This document shows, piece after piece, positions 23,681 to 38,140 of a stretch of 64,000 nucleotides of DNA (positions are counted from its first letter, which is position 1; every line of letters starts with the position of its first letter). Source of the DNA: Delphinus delphis (Eukaryota > Chordata > Mammalia > Artiodactyla > Delphinidae); NCBI RefSeq assembly GCF_949987515.2, contig NW_027192650.1, forward strand, positions 3,658,001-3,722,000, written 5' to 3'. A program made the position numbers and the translations under genes. A model generated the notes under the pieces. The model ran no database searches. It had not been told where the DNA came from and saw only the letters and a list, made by a program, of their open reading frames with translations.

Positions 23681-25258
23681 TCTATGTCATCAGGCCCTTA
23701 GCATCACAATGAGTGGATTCAGGTATGATGATTCTAACTGAAATAAGTCACACAGAAAAAGAAACATCATAAGATATCAGTAATACACGGAATGTAAACT
23801 TGGCTACACAGGAACTGAATTACAGAACAGAACAGGGTCTCAAATTTAGAAAACCAACTTATGCTTGCTTAAGGGGAAAGGTGAGTTGGGGTGCTGCATA
23901 AAACCAGAGATTGAAATGAGCACAGATAAAGTTCCTTAAGTCAAATATGGAATAGACAAGAGCTACTCCTTGCTCAACGAAATGGACTCAACACCGCATA
24001 TTAAACCCCTAAGAATGTAACTGACTAGTAAGTATCGTAAAACCTATGGATTGCTATGTCTCCAAAAGAGAATCAAGCATGTGTACAGGGGCATAAACGC
24101 AGCAGTGATAGGATTGGAGAGGTTCAGTGAGCAAATGAAGACCCTTGGAAGTCATATTGCATGGTACCCATTACACGGGTCTCAACTCTCCAGGTTTAAG
24201 GTATTCTTCCTTCAGCTAAAACATGCATGTGGAACCCAAGTATGATCAACCATGTGAACGGGAGACGTGTTCAAATATGTCTCAGTTTTCCTCCCCTGGT
24301 ACTCGGGTGCAACATTCCAGACGCTTTACTAACACTCTCCCCACTTGGAGAGTCAGCGCCTTTAACCTCCTGTTTGGCACAGTTTGCAATTTCTGCGGAA
24401 GATGAACAGGAATAGCGAGATCCAATGAGAGGCTAGCTGGAGGTGTCTGGACGGGCAAATTTAACTCTCATTTCCCACCAGGAAGAGGAAATAACCAAAG
24501 CTCAGCATGCCGGGCCGGAACCAGATTAGGGCCTGAAGCCATCCTGCGGTGTTGCGGCCAGCTCAAAAGAAAGCGAGTTGAAGAAAGGAGCTCAGGGGCA
24601 CTGTAATTCACAAACCTGCAGAGTTGTAAATGACAGCTATCGTCCAAAAATAGACTGAAGTAAGGCTGCCAAGAGGACTTGAAAGCGGGGCAGAATTGCA
24701 GGAAACCGATTTCAGGAGGTAGATTGGAATTGCATTGAAAGCATAGGAAAAGAGGCAGAACGTCCACAATGATGCACTTGGCCAAAAAGGGCGTATGCGT
24801 TTTTTCCTGAATATATTCAGGAAAAAACGCATACGCCCTTTTTGGCCAACCAAGCAAGCTTGCAAAGGAAATCTGCACTACAATGAAGTCTCACTTCCCC
24901 CCGGTCAAAAGGGCCATCTGAAAAAAGTGTAAAATCCAGAAAGGCAGGACAGGCCATGGAGAACTGGGAGCCTTGTTATGCTGATGGGCGGGATGTAAAT
25001 TGCCAACAACCACTCGGGAGAAGTGTATGGTGTTTCCTGAAACATCTAAAAAACAAAGCAACAGAACCTAGGGCACTTCCACTTATGGTCCTATAGCTTA
25101 GGGAAATTAAAATCAAAAAGACACAGCCACCCCAAAGTTTGGAACGGCTCTGTTTACAAGAACCTCATTTACAGTACAAGTTCAACATCGCAGAAAGTGA
25201 AAAATGGATAAAGAAGTTGTGGTATTTACTTACAAAGCAATATCACTCAGCAATGAAA
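23681..25258 (+). repeat. Monomer U16, type A
   Basis: Copy of U12 at 6,312 bp, sharing the one-base deletion near 24498. Private 'acccttggaagtc' near 24141. Palindrome 24778-24849, perfect, so the U12 mismatch is younger than the duplication. Confidence 0.95.
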
Positions 25259-26837
25259 TCTGTGTCATCAGGCCCTTAGCAGCACAATGGGTGGATTCAG
25301 GTATGATGATTCTAACTGAAGTAAGTCACACAGAAAAAGAAACATCATAAGATATCAGTAATACACGGAATGTAAACTTGGCTACACAGGAACTGAATTA
25401 CAGAACAGAACAGGGTCTCAAATTTAGAAAACCAACTTATGCTTGCTTAAGGGGAAAGGTGAGTTGGGGTGCTGCATAAAACCAGAGATTGAAATGAGCA
25501 CAGATAAAGTTCCTTAAGTCAAATATGGAATAGACAAGAGCTACTCCTTGCTCAACGAAATGGACTCAACACCGCATATTAAACGCCTAAGAATGTACCT
25601 GACTAGTAAGTATCTAAAAACCTATGGATTGCTATGTCTCTGAAAGAGAATCAAGCATGTGTACAGGGGCATAAACGCAGCAGTGATAGGATTGGAGAGG
25701 TTCAGTGAGCAAATGAAGACCCTTTGAAGTCATATTGCATGGTACCCATTACACGGGTCTTAACTCTCCAGGTTTAAGGTATTCTTCCTTCAGCTAAAAC
25801 ATACATGTGGAACCCAAGTATGATCAACCATGTGAACGGGAGACGTGTTCAAATATGTCTCAGTTTTCCTCCCCTGGTACTCGGGTGCAACATTCCAGAC
25901 GCTTTACTAACACTCTCCCCACTTGGAGAGTCAGCGCCTTTAACCTCCTGTTTGGCCCAGTTTGCAATTTCTGCGGAAGATGAACAGGAATAGCGAGAAC
26001 CAATGAGAGACTAGCTGGAGGTGTCTGGACGGGCAAATTTAACTCTCATTTCCCACCAGGAAGAGGAAATAACCAAAGGCTCAGCGTGCCGTGCCGGAAC
26101 CAGATTAGGGCCTGAAGCCATCCTGCGGTGTTGCGCCCAGGTCACAAGAAAGCGAGTTGAAGAAAGGAGCTCAGGGGCACTGTAATTCACAAACCTGCAG
26201 AGTTATAAATGACAGCTATCGTCCAAAAATAGACTGAAGTAAGGCTGCCAAGAGGACTTGAAAGCGGGGCAGAATTGCAGGAAACCGATTTCAGGAGGTA
26301 GACTGGAATTGCATTGAAAGCATAGGAAAAGAGGCAGAACGTCCACAATGATGCACTTGGCCAAAAAGGGCGTATGCGTTTTTTCCTGAATATATTCAGG
26401 AAAAAACGCATACGCCCTTTTTGGCCAACCAAGCAAGCTTGCAAAGGAAATCTGCACTACAATGAAGTCTCACTTCCCCCCGGTCAAAAGGGCCATCTGA
26501 AAAAAGTGTAAAATCCAGAAAGGCAGGACAGGCCATGGAGAACTGGGAGCCTTGTTATGCTGATGGGCGGGATGTAAATTGCCAACAACCACTCGGGAGA
26601 AGTGTATGGTGTTTCCTGAAACATCTAAAAAACAAAGCAACAGAACCTAGGGCACTTCCACTTATGGTCCTATAGCTTAGGGAAATTAAAATCAAAAAGA
26701 CACAGACACCCCAAAGTTTGGAACGGCTCTGTTTACAAGAACATCGTTTACAGTACAAGTTCAACATCGCAGAAAGTGAAAAATGGATAAAGAAGTTGTG
26801 GTATTTACTTACAAAGCAATATCACTCAGCAATGAAA
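25259..26837 (+). repeat. Monomer U17, type A
   Basis: 'acatacatgtgg' near 25800 removes the usual upstream atg and is shared with U20. 'ttgcgcccagg' near 26132 is private. Palindrome 26357-26428, perfect. Confidence 0.95.
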
Positions 26838-28417
26838 TCTGTGTCATCAGGCCCTTAGCAGCACAATGAGTGGATTCAGGTATGATGATTCTAACTGAAA
26901 TAAGTCACACAGAAAAAGAAACATCATAAGATATCAGTAATACACGGAATGTAAACTTGGCTACACAGGAACTGAATTACAGAACAGAACAGGGTCTCAA
27001 ATTTAGAAAACCAACTTATTCTTGCTTAAGGGTAAAGGTGAGTTCGGGTGCAGCATAAAACCAGAGACTGAAATGAGCACAGATAAAGTTCCTTAAGCCA
27101 AATATGGAATAGACAAGAGCTACTCCTTGCTCAACGAAATGGACTCAATACCGCATATTAAACGTCTAAGAATGTACCTGACTAGTAAGTATCTTAAAAC
27201 CTATGGATTGCTATGTCTCCGAAAGAGAATCAAGCATGTGTACAGGGGCATAAACGCAGCAGTGATAGGATTGGAGAGGTTCGGTGAGCAAATGAAGACC
27301 CTTTGAAGTCATATTGCATGGTACCCATTCCACGGGTTTCAACTACCCAACTTTAAGGTATTCTTCCTTCAGCTAAAACATGCATGTGGAACCTAGAGTA
27401 TGATCAACCATGTGATCGGGAGACGTGTTCAAATATGTCTCAGTTTTCCTCCCCTGGTACTCGGGTGCAACATTCCAGACGCTTTACTAACACTCTCCCC
27501 ACTTGGAGAGTCAGTCCCTTTAACCTCCTGTTTGGCCCGGTTTGCAATTTCTGCGGAAGATGAACAGGAATAGCGAGAACCAATGAGAGGCTAGCTGTAG
27601 GTGTCTGGACGGGCAAATTTAACTCTCATTTCCCACCAGGAAGAGGAATTAACCAAAGGCTCAGCGTGCCGGGCCGGAACCAGATTAGGGCCTGAAACCA
27701 TCCTGCGGTGTTGCGGCCAGGTCACAAGAAAGCGAGTTGAAGAAAGGAGCTCAGGGGCACTGTAATTCACAAACCTGCAGAGTTATAAATGACAGCTATC
27801 GTCCAAAAATAGACTGAAGTAAGGCTGCCAAGAGGACTTGAAAGCGGGGCAGAATTGCAGGAAACCGATTTCAGGAGGTAGACTGGAATTGCATTGAAAG
27901 CATAGGAAAAGAGACAGAACGTCCACAATGATGCACTTGGCCAAAAAGGGCGTATGCGTTTTTTCCTGAATATATTCAGGAAAAAACGCATACGCCCTTT
28001 TTGGCCAACCAAGCAAGCTTGCAAAGGAAATCTGCACTACAATGAAGTCTCACTTCCCCCCGGTCAAAAGGGCCATCTGAAAAAAGTGTAAAATCCAGAA
28101 AGGCAGGACAGGCCATGGAGAACTGGGAGCCTTGTTATGCTGATGGGCGGGATGTAAATTGCCAACAACCACTCGGGAGAAGTGTATGGTGTTTCCTGAA
28201 ACATCTAAAAAACAAAGCAACAGAGCCTAGGGCACTGCTACTTATGGTCCTATAGCTTAGGGAAATTAAAATCAAAAAGACACAGCCACCCCAAAGTTTG
28301 GGACGCCTCTGTTTACAAGAACCTCGTTTACAGTACAAGTTCAACATCGCAGAAAGTGAAAAATGGATAAAGAAGTTGTGGTATTTACTTACAAAGCAAT
28401 ATCACTCAGCAATGAAA
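26838..28417 (+). repeat. Monomer U18, type B
   Basis: Carries the U11 variant set, including 'cccaactttaagg' near 27346 and 'gagacagaac' near 27911. Private changes are 'gagttcgggtg' near 27040, 'agctgtagg' near 27594 and 'ctgctactta' near 28234. Palindrome 27937-28008, perfect. Confidence 0.95.
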
Positions 28418-29993
28418 TCTATGTCATCAGGCCCTTAGCATCACAATGAGTGGATTCAGGTATGATGATTCTAACTGAAATAAGTCACACAGAAAAAGAA
28501 ACATCATAAGATATCAGTAATACACGGAATGTAAACTTGGCTACACAGGAACTGAATTACAGAACAGAACAGGGTCTCAAATTTAGAAAACCAACTTATG
28601 CTTGCTTAAGGGGAAAGGTGAGTTGGGGTGCTGCATAAAACCAGAGATTGAAATGAGCACAGATAAAGTTCCTTAAGTCAAATATGGAATAGACAAGAGC
28701 TACTCCTTGCTCAACGAAATGGACTCAACACCGCATATTAAACCCCTAAGAATGTACCTGACTAGTAAGTATCTTAAAACCTATGGATTGCTATGTCTCC
28801 AAAAGAGAATCAAGCATGTGTACAGGGGCATAAACGCAGCAGTGATAGGATTGGAGAGGTTCAGTGAGCAAATGAAGACCCTTTGAAGTCATATTGCATG
28901 GTACCCATTCCACGGGTCTCAACTCTCCAGGTTTAAGGTATTCTTCCTTCAGCTAAAACATGCATGTGGAACCCAAGTATGATCAACCATGTGAACGGGA
29001 GACGTGTTCAAATATGTCTCAGGTTTCCTCCCCTGGTACTCGGGTGCAACATTCCAGACGCTTTACTAACACTCTCCCCACTTGGAGAGTCAGCGCCTTT
29101 AACCTCCTGTTTGGCACAGTTTGCAATTTCTGCGGAAGATGAACAGGAATAGCGAGATCCAATGAGAGGCTAGCTGGAGGTGTCTGGACGGGCAAATTTA
29201 ACTCTCATTTCCCACCAGGAAGAGGAAATAACCAAAGCTCAGCATGCCGGGCCGGAACCAGATTAGGGCCTGAAGCCATCCTGCGGTGTTGCGGCCAGCT
29301 CAAAAGAAAGCGAGTGGAAGAAAGGAGCTCAGGGGCACTGTAATTCACAAACCTGCAGAGTTATAAATGACAGCTATCGTCCAAAAATAGACTGAAGTAA
29401 GGCTGCCAAGAGGACTTGAAAGCGGGGCAGAATTGCAGGAAACCGATTTCAGGAGGTAGACTGGAATTGCATTGAAAGCACAGGAAAAGAGGCAGAACGT
29501 CCACAATGATGCACTTGGCCAAAAAGGGCGTATGCGTTTTTTCCTGAATATATTCAGGAAAAAACGCATACGCACTTTTTGGCCAACCAAGCAAGCTTGC
29601 AAAGGAAATCTGCACTACAATGAAGTCTCACTTCCCCCCGGTCAAAAGGGCCATCTGAAAAAAGTGTAAAATCCAGAAAGGCAACAGGCCATTGAGAACT
29701 GGGAGCCTTGTTATGCTGATGGGCGGGATGTAAATTGCCAACAGACACTCCGGAGAAGTGTATGGTGTTTCCTGAAACATCTAAAAAACAAAGCAACAGA
29801 ACCTAGGGCACTTCCACTTATGGTCCTATAGCTTAGGGAAATTAAAATCAAAAAGACACAGCCACCCCAAAGTTTGGAATGGCTCTGTTTACAAGAACCT
29901 CGTTTACAGTACAAGTTCAACATCGCAGAAAGTGAAAAATGGACAAAGAAGTTGTGGTATTTACTTACAAAGCAATATCACTTAGCAATGAAA
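28418..29993 (+). repeat. Monomer U19, type A, shortest unit
   Basis: At 1,576 bp it combines the 'accaaagctc' deletion near 29231 with the 'ggcaacaggccattgag' deletion form near 29680. Palindrome 29515-29586 has one right-arm mismatch ('acgcact' for 'acgccct'). Confidence 0.95.
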
Positions 29994-31572
29994 TCTGTGT
30001 CATCAGGCCCTTAGCAGCACAATGGGTGGATTCAGGTATGATGATTCTAACTGAAGTAAGTCACACAGAAAAAGAAACATCATAAGATATCAGTAATACA
30101 CGGAATGGAAACTTGGCTACACAGGAACTGAATTACAGAACAGAACAGGGTCTCAAATTTAGAAAACCAACTTATGCTTGCTTAAGGGGAAAGGTGAGTT
30201 GGGGTGCTGCATAAAACCAGAGATTGAAATGAGCACAGATAAAGTTCCTTAAGTCAAATATGGAATAGACAAGAGCTACTCCTTGCTCAACGAAATGGAC
30301 TCAACACCGCATATTAAACGCCTAAGAATGTACCTGACTAGTAAGTATCTTAAAACCTATGGATTGCTATGTCTCTGAAAGAGAATCAAGCATGTGTACA
30401 GGGGCATAAACGCAGCAGTGATAGGATTGGAGAGGTTCAGTGAGCAAATGAAGACCCTTTGAAGTCATATTGCATGGTACCCATTACTCGGGTCTTCACT
30501 CTCCAGGTTTAAGGTATTCTTCCTTCAGCTAAAACATACATGTGGAACCCAAGTATGATCAACCATGTGAACGGGAGACGTGTTCAAATATGTCTCAGTT
30601 TTCCTCCCCTGGTACTCGGGTGCAACATTCCAGACGCTTTACTAACACTCTCCCCACTTGGAGAGTCAGCGCCTTTAACCTCCTGTTTGGCCCAGTTTGC
30701 AATTTCTGCGGAAGATGAACAGGAATAGCGAGAACCAATGAGAGACTAGCTGGAGGTGTCTGGACGGGCAAATTTAACTCTCATTTCCCACCAGGAAGAG
30801 GAAATAACCAAAGGCTCAGCGTGCCGTGCCGGAACCAGATTAGGGCCTGAAGCCATCCTGCGGTGTTGCGGCCAGGTCACAAGAAAGCGAGTTGAAGAAA
30901 GGAGCTCAGGGGCACTGTAATTCACAAACCTGCAGAGTTATAAATGACAGCTATCGTCCAAAAATAGACTGAAGTAAGGCTGCCAAGAGGACTTGAAAGC
31001 GGGGCAGAATTGCAGGAAACCGATTTCAGGAGGTAGACTGGAATTGCATTGAAAGCATAGGAAAAGAGGCAGAACGTCCACAATGATGCACTTGGCCAAA
31101 AAGGGCGTATGCGTTTTTTCCTGAATATATTCAGGAAAAAACGCATACGCCCTTTTTGGCCAACCAAGCAAGCTTGCAAAGGAAATCTGCACTACAATGA
31201 AGTCTCACTTCCCCCCGGTCAAAAGGGCCATCTGAAAAAAGTGTAAAATCCAGAAAGGCAGGACAGGCCATGGAGAACTGGGAGTCTTGTTATGCTGATG
31301 GGCGGGATGTAAATTGGCAACAGACACTAGGGAGAAGTGTATGGTGTTTCCTGAAACATCTAAAAAACAAAGCAACAGAGCCTAGGGCACTTCCACTTAT
31401 GGTCCTATAGCTTAGGGAAATTAAAATCAAAAAGACACAGCCACCCCAAAGTTTGGAATGGCTCTGTTTACAAGAACCTCGTTTACAGTACAAGTTCAAC
31501 ATCGCAGAAAGTGAAAAATGGATAAAGAAGTTGTGGTATTTACTTACAAAGCAATATCACTCAGCAATGAAA
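29994..31572 (+). repeat. Monomer U20, type A
   Basis: Shares 'acatacatgtgg' with U17. Private changes are 'attactcgggtcttcac' near 30484 and 'cactagggag' near 31325. Palindrome 31092-31163, perfect. Confidence 0.95.
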
Positions 31573-33150
31573 TCTGTGTCATCAGGCCCTTAGCGGCACA
31601 ATGAGTGGATTCAGGTATGATGATTCTAACTGAAATAAGTCACACAGAAAAAGAAACATCATAAGATATCAGTAATACACGGAATGTAAACTTGGCTACA
31701 CAGGAACTGAATTACAGAACAGAACAGGGTCTCAAATTTAGAAAAACAACTTATGCTTGCTTAAGGGTAAAGGTGAGTTGGGGTGCTGCATAAAACCAGA
31801 GATTGAAATGAGCACAGATAAAGTTCCTTAAGCCAAATATGGAATAGACAAGAACTACTCCTTGCTCAACGAAATAGACTCAACACCCCATATTAAATGC
31901 CTAAGAATGTACCTGACTAGTAAGTATCTTAAAACCTATGGATTGCTATGTCTCTGAAAGAGAATCAAGCATGTGTACAGGGGCATAAACGCAGCAGTGA
32001 TAGGATTGGAGAGGTTCGGTGAGCAAATGAAGACCCTTTGAAATCATATTGCATGGTACCCATTCCACGGGTTTCAACTACCCAGGTTTAAGGTATTCTT
32101 CCTTCAGCTAAAACATGCATGTGGAACCTAGAGTATGATCAACCATGTGATCGGGAGACGTGTTCAAATATGTCTCAGTTTTCCTCCCCTGGTACTCGGG
32201 TGCAACATTCCAGACGCTTTACTAACACTCTCCCCACTTGGAGAGTCAGTGCCTTTAACCTCCTGTTTGACCCAGTTTGCAATTTCTGCGGAAGATGAAC
32301 AGGAATAGCGAGAACCAATGAGAGGCTAGCTGGAGGTGTCTGGACGGGCAAATTTAACTCTCATTTCCCACCAGGAAGAGGAAATAACCAAAGGCTCAGC
32401 GTGCCGTACCGGAACCAGATTAGGGCCTGAAGCCATCCTGTGGTGTTGCGGCCAGCTCAAAAGAAAGCGAGTTGAAGAAAGGAGCTCAGGGGCACTGTAA
32501 TTCACAAACCTGCAGAGTTATAAATGACAGCTATCGTCCAAAAATAGACTGAAGTAAGGCTGCCAAGAGGACTTGAAAGCGGGGCAGAATTGCAGGAAAC
32601 CGATTTCAGGAGGTAGACTGGAATTGCATTGAAAGCATAGGAAAAGAGGCAGAACGTCCACAATGATGCACTTGGCCAAAAAGGGCGTATGCGTTTTTTC
32701 CTGAATATATTCAGGAAAAAACGCATACGCCCTTTTTGGCCAACCAAGCAAGCTTGCAAAGGAAATCTGCACTACAATGAAGTCTCACTTCCACCCGGTC
32801 AAAAGGGCCATCTGAAAAAAGTGTAAAATCCAGAAAGGCAACAGGCCATTGAGAACTGGGAGCCTTGTTATGCTGATGGGCGGGATGTAAATTGCCAACA
32901 GACACTTGGGAGAAGTGTATGGTGTTTCCTGAAACATCGAAAAAACAAAGCAACAGAGCCTAGGGCACTTCCACTTATGGTCCTATAGCTTAGGGAAATT
33001 AAAATCAAAAAGACACAGCCACCCCAAAGTTTGGAACGGCTCTGTTTACAAGAACCTCGTTTACAGTACAAGTTCAACATCGCAGAAAGTGAAAAATGGA
33101 TAAAGAAGTTGTGGTATTCACTTACAAAGCAATATCACTCAGCAATGAAA
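31573..33150 (+). repeat. Monomer U21, type B
   Basis: 'ggcaacaggccattgag' deletion form near 32837; private 'acatcgaaaaaac' near 32935 and 'caagaactactcc' near 31850. Palindrome 32672-32743, perfect. Confidence 0.95.
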
Positions 33151-34729
33151 TCTATGTCATCAGGCCCTTAGCAGCACAATGAGTGGATTCAGGTATGATG
33201 ATTCTAACTGAAATAAGTCACACAGAAAAAGAAACATCATAAGATATCAGTAATACACGGAATGGAAACTTGGCTACACAGGAACTGAATTACAGAACAG
33301 AACAGGGTCTCAAATTTAGAAAAACAACTTATGCTTGCTTAAGGGTAAAGGTGAGTTGGGGTGCTGAATAAAACCAGAGATTGAAATGAGCACAGATAAA
33401 GTTCCTTAAGCCAAATATGGAATAGACAAGAGCTACTCCTTGCTCAACGAAATGGACTCAACACCGCATATTAAACGCCTAAGAATGTACCTGACTTGTA
33501 AGTATCTTAAAACCTATGGATTGCTATGTCTCCGAAAGAGAATCAAGCATGTGTACAGGGGCATAAACGCAGCAGTGATAGGATTGGAGAGGTCGGTGAG
33601 CAAATGAAGACCCTTTGAAGTCATATTGCATGGTACCCATTCCACGGGTTTCAACTACCCAGGTTTAAGGTATTCTTCCTTCAGCTAAAACATACATGTG
33701 GAACCTAGAGTATGATCAACCATGTGATCAGGAGACGTGTTCAAATATGTCTCAGTTTTCGTACCCTGGTACTCGGGTGCAACATTCCAGACGCTTTACT
33801 AACACTCTCCCCACTTGGAGAGTCAGTCCCTTTAACCTCCTGTTTGGCCCAGTTTGCAATTTCTGCAGAAGATGAACAGGAATAGCGAGAACCAATGAGA
33901 GGCTAGCTGGAGGTGTCTGGACGGGCAAATTTAACTCTCATTTCCAATCAGGAAGAGGAATTAACCAAAGGCTCAGCATGCCGGGCCGGAACCAGATTAG
34001 GGCCTGAAGCCATCCTGCGGTGTTGCGGCCAGGTCACAAGAAAGCAAGTTGAAGAAAGGAGCTCAGGGGCACTGTAATTCACAAACCTGCAGAGTTATAA
34101 ATGACAGCTATCGTCCAAAAATAGACTGAAGTAAGGCTGCCAAGAGGACTTGAAAGCGGGGCAGAATTGCAGGAAACCGATTTCAGGAGGTAGACTGGAA
34201 TTGCATTGAAAGCATAGGAAAAGAGGCAGAACGTCCACAATGATGCACTTGGCCAAAAAGGGCGTATGCGTTTTTTCCTGAATATATTCAGGAAAAAACG
34301 CATACGCCCTTTTTGGCCAACCAAGCAAGCTTGCAAAGGAAATCTGCACTACAATGAAGTCTCACTTCCCCCCGGTCAAAAGGGCCATCTGAAAAAAGTG
34401 TAAAATCCAGAAAGGCAGGACAGGCCATGGAGAACTGGGAGCCTTGTTATGCTGATGGGCGGGATGTAAATTGCCAACAGACACTCGGGAGAAGTGTATG
34501 GTGTTTCCTGAAACATCTAAAAAACAAAGCAACAGAGCCTAGGGCACTGCCACTTATGGTCCTATAGCTTAGGGAAATTAAAATCAAAAAGACACAGCCA
34601 CCCCAAAGTTTGGGACGCCTCTGTTTACAAGAACCTCGTTTACAGTACAAGTTCAACATCGCAGAAAGTGAAAAATGGATAAAGAAGTTGTGGTATTTAC
34701 TTACAAAGCAATATCACTCAGCAATGAAA
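33151..34729 (+). repeat. Monomer U22, type B
   Basis: One base missing in 'gaggtcggtg' near 33589. 'ttttcgtaccctgg' near 33757, 'ctgcagaag' near 33863 and 'tttccaatcagg' near 33941 recur in U25, 4,737 bp on. Palindrome 34249-34320, perfect. Confidence 0.95.
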
Positions 34730-36308
34730 TCTATGTCATCAGGCCCTTAGCATCACAATGAGTGGATTCAGGTATGATGATTCTAACTGAAATAAGTCAC
34801 ACAGAAAAAGAAACATCATAAGATATCAGTAATACATGGAATGTAAACTTGGCTACACAGGAACTGAATTACAGAACAGAACAGGGTCTCAAATTTAGAA
34901 AACCAACTTATGCTTGCTTAAGGGTAAAGGTGAGTTGGGGTGCTGCATAAAACCAGAGATTGAAATGAGCACAGATAAAGTTCCTTAAGTCAAATATGGA
35001 ATAGACAAGAGCTACTCCTTGCTCAACGAAATGGACTCAACACCGCATATTAAACGCCTAAGAATGTACCTGACTAGTAAGTATCGTAAAACCTATGGAT
35101 TGCTATGTCTCCAAAAGAGAATCAAGCATGTGTACAGGGGCATAAACGCAACAGTGATAGGATTGGAGACGTTCGGTGAGCAAATGAAGACCCTTTGAAG
35201 TCATATTGCATGGTACCCATTACACGGGTCTCAACTCTCCAGGTTTAAGGTATTCTTCCTTCAGCTAAAACATGCATGTGGAACCCAAGTATGATCAACC
35301 ATGTGAACGGGAGACGTGTTCAAATATGTCTCAGGTTTCCTCCCCTGGTACTCGGGTGCAACATTCCAGACGCTTTACTAACACTCTCCCCACTTGGAGA
35401 GTCAGCGCCTTTAACCTCCTGTTTGGCCCAGTTTGCAATTTCTGTGGAAGATGAACAGGAATAGCGAGAACCAATGAGAGGCTAGCTGGAGGTGTCTGGA
35501 CGGGCAAATTTAACTCTCATTTCCCACCAGGAAGAGGAAATAACCAAAGGCTCAGCGTGCCGTACCGGAACCAGATTAGGGCCTGAAGCCATCCTGTGGT
35601 GTTGCGGCCAGCTCAAAAGAAAGCGAGTTGAAGAAAGGAGCTCAGGGGCACTGTAATTCACAAACCTGCAGAGTTATAAATGACAGCTATCGTCCAAAAA
35701 TAGACTGAAGTAAGGCTGCCAAGAGGACTTGAAAGCGGGGCAGAATTGCAGGAAACCGATTTCAGGAGGTAGACTGGAATTGCATTGAAAGCATAGGAAA
35801 AGAGGTAGAACGTCCACAATGATGCACTTGGCCAAAAAGGGCGTATGCGTTTTTTCCTGAATATATTCAGGAAAAAACGCATACGCCCTTTTTGGCCAAC
35901 CAAGCAAGCTTGCAAAGGAAATCTGCACTACAATGAAGTCTCACTTCCCCCCGGTCAAAAGGGCCATCTGAAAAAAGTGTAAAATCCAGAAAGGCAGGAC
36001 AGGCCATGGAGAACTGGGAGCCTTGTTATGCTGATGGGCGGGATGTAAATTGCCAACAACCACTCGGGAGAAGTATATGGTGTTTCCTGAAACATCTAAA
36101 AAACAAAGCAACAGAGCCTAGGGCACTGCCACTTATGGTCCTATAGCTTAGGGAAATTAAAATCAAAAAGACACAGCCACCCCAAAGTTTGGAACAGCTC
36201 TGTTTACAAGAACCTCGTTTACAGTACAAGTTCAACATCGCAGAAAGTGAAAAATGGATAAAGAAGTTGTGGTATTTACTTACAAAGCAATATCACTCAG
36301 CAATGAAA
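34730..36308 (+). repeat. Monomer U23, type A
   Basis: Shares 'aacgcaacag' near 35145 and 'gagacgttcgg' near 35166 with U1 and U32, but lacks their 'ttcaagtatg'. Private 'gaggtagaac' near 35802. Palindrome 35828-35899, perfect. Confidence 0.95.
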
Positions 36309-38140
36309 TCTATGTCATCAGGCCCTTAGCATCACAATGAGTGGATTCAGGTATGATGATTCTAACTGAAATAAGTCACACAGAAAAAGAAACATCATAA
36401 GATATCAGTAATACACGGAATGTAAACTTGGCTACACAGGAACTGAATTACAGAACAGAACAGGGTCTCAAATTTAGAAAACCAACTTATGCTTGCTTAA
36501 GGTTAAAGGTGAGTTGGGGTGCTGCATAAAACCAGAGATTGAAATGAGCACAGATAAAGTTCCTTAAGTCAAATATGGAATAGACAAGAGCTACTCCTTG
36601 CTCAACGAAATGGACTCAACACCGCATATTAAACGCCTAAGAATGTACCTGACTAGTAAGTATCGTAAAACCTATGGATTGCTATGTCTCCAAAAGAGAA
36701 TCAAGCATGTGTACAGGGGCATAAACGCAGCAGTGATAGGATTGGAGAGGTTCGGTGAGCAAATGAAGACCCTTTGAAGTCATATTGCATGGTACCCATT
36801 ACACGGGTCTCAACTCTCCAGGTTTAAGGTATTCTTCCTTCAGCTAAAACATGCATGTGGAACCCAAGTATGATCAACCATGTGAACGGGAGACGTGTTC
36901 AAATATGTCTCAGTTTTCCTCCCCTGGTATTCGGGTGCAACATTCCAGACGCTTTACTAACACTCTCCCCACTTGGAGAGTCAGCGCCTTTAACCTCCTG
37001 TTTGGCACAGTTTGCAATTTCTGCGGAAGATGAACAGGAATAGCGAGAACCAATGAGAGGCTAGCTGGAGGTGTCTGGACGGGCAAATTTAACTCTCATT
37101 TCCCACCAGGAAGAGGAAATAACCAAAGCTCAGCATGCCGGGCCGGAACCAGATTAGGGCCTGAAGCCATCCTGCGGTGTTGCGGCCAGCTCAAAAGAAA
37201 GCGAGTTGATGAAAGGAGCTCAGGGGCACTGTAATTCACAAACCTGCAGAGTTATAAATGACAGCTATCGTCCAAAAATAGACTGAAGTAAGGCTGCCAA
37301 GAAGACTTGAAAGCGGGGCAGAATTGCAGGAAACCGATTTCAGGAGGTAGATTGGAATTGCATTGAAAGCATAGGAAAAGAGGCAGAACGTCCACAATGA
37401 TGCACTTGGCCAAAAAGGGCGTATGCGTTTTTTCCTGAATATATTCAGGAAAAAACGCATACGCCCTTTTTGGCCAACCAAGCAAGCTTGCAAAGGAAAT
37501 CTGCACTACAATGAAGTCTCACTTCCCCCCGGTCAAAAGGGCCATCTGAAAAAAGTGTAAAATCCAGAAAGGCAGGACAGGCCATGGAGAACTGGGAGCC
37601 CTGTTATGCTGATGGGCGGGATGTAAATTGCCAACAACCACTCGGGAGAATTGTATGGTGTTTCCTGAAACATCTAAAAAACAAAGCAACAGAACCTAGG
37701 GCACTTCCACTTACGATCCTATAGCTTAGGGAAATTAAAATCAAAAAGACACAGCCACCCCAAAGTTTGGAACGGCTCTGTTTACAAGAACCTCGTTTAC
37801 AGTACAAGTTCAACATCGCAGAAAGTGAAAAATGGATAAAGAAGTTGTGGTATTTACTTACAAAGCAATATCACTCAGCAATGAAATCTGTGTCATCAGG
37901 CCCTTAGCAGCACAATGAGTGGATTCAGGTATGATGATTCTAACTGAAGTAAGTCACACAGAAAAAGAAACATCATAAGATATCAGTAATACACGGAATG
38001 GAAACTTGGCTACACAGGAACTGAATTACAGAACAGAACAGGGTCTCAAATTTAGAAAACCTACTTATGCTTGCTTAAGGGGAAAGGTGAGTTGGGGTGC
38101 TGCATAAAACCAGAGATTGAAATGAGCACAGATAAAGTTC
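36245..38140 (+). repeat. 1.9-kb block duplicated at 3,158 bp, copy 1
   Basis: Matches 39403-41298. Shared private variants are 'taaggttaaaggtg' near 36499, 'ggtattcggg' near 36926, 'gttgatgaaagg' near 37205, 'ttacgatcctatagc' near 37711 and 'aaaacctacttatgc' near 38056. Flanks on both sides are ordinary satellite but no longer share private variants, so the edges are approximate. Confidence 0.8.
36309..37886 (+). repeat. Monomer U24, type A
   Basis: Left half of the 1.9-kb block repeated at 3,158 bp. Has the 'accaaagctc' deletion near 37122 and private 'gttgatgaaagg' near 37205. Palindrome 37406-37477, perfect. Confidence 0.95.
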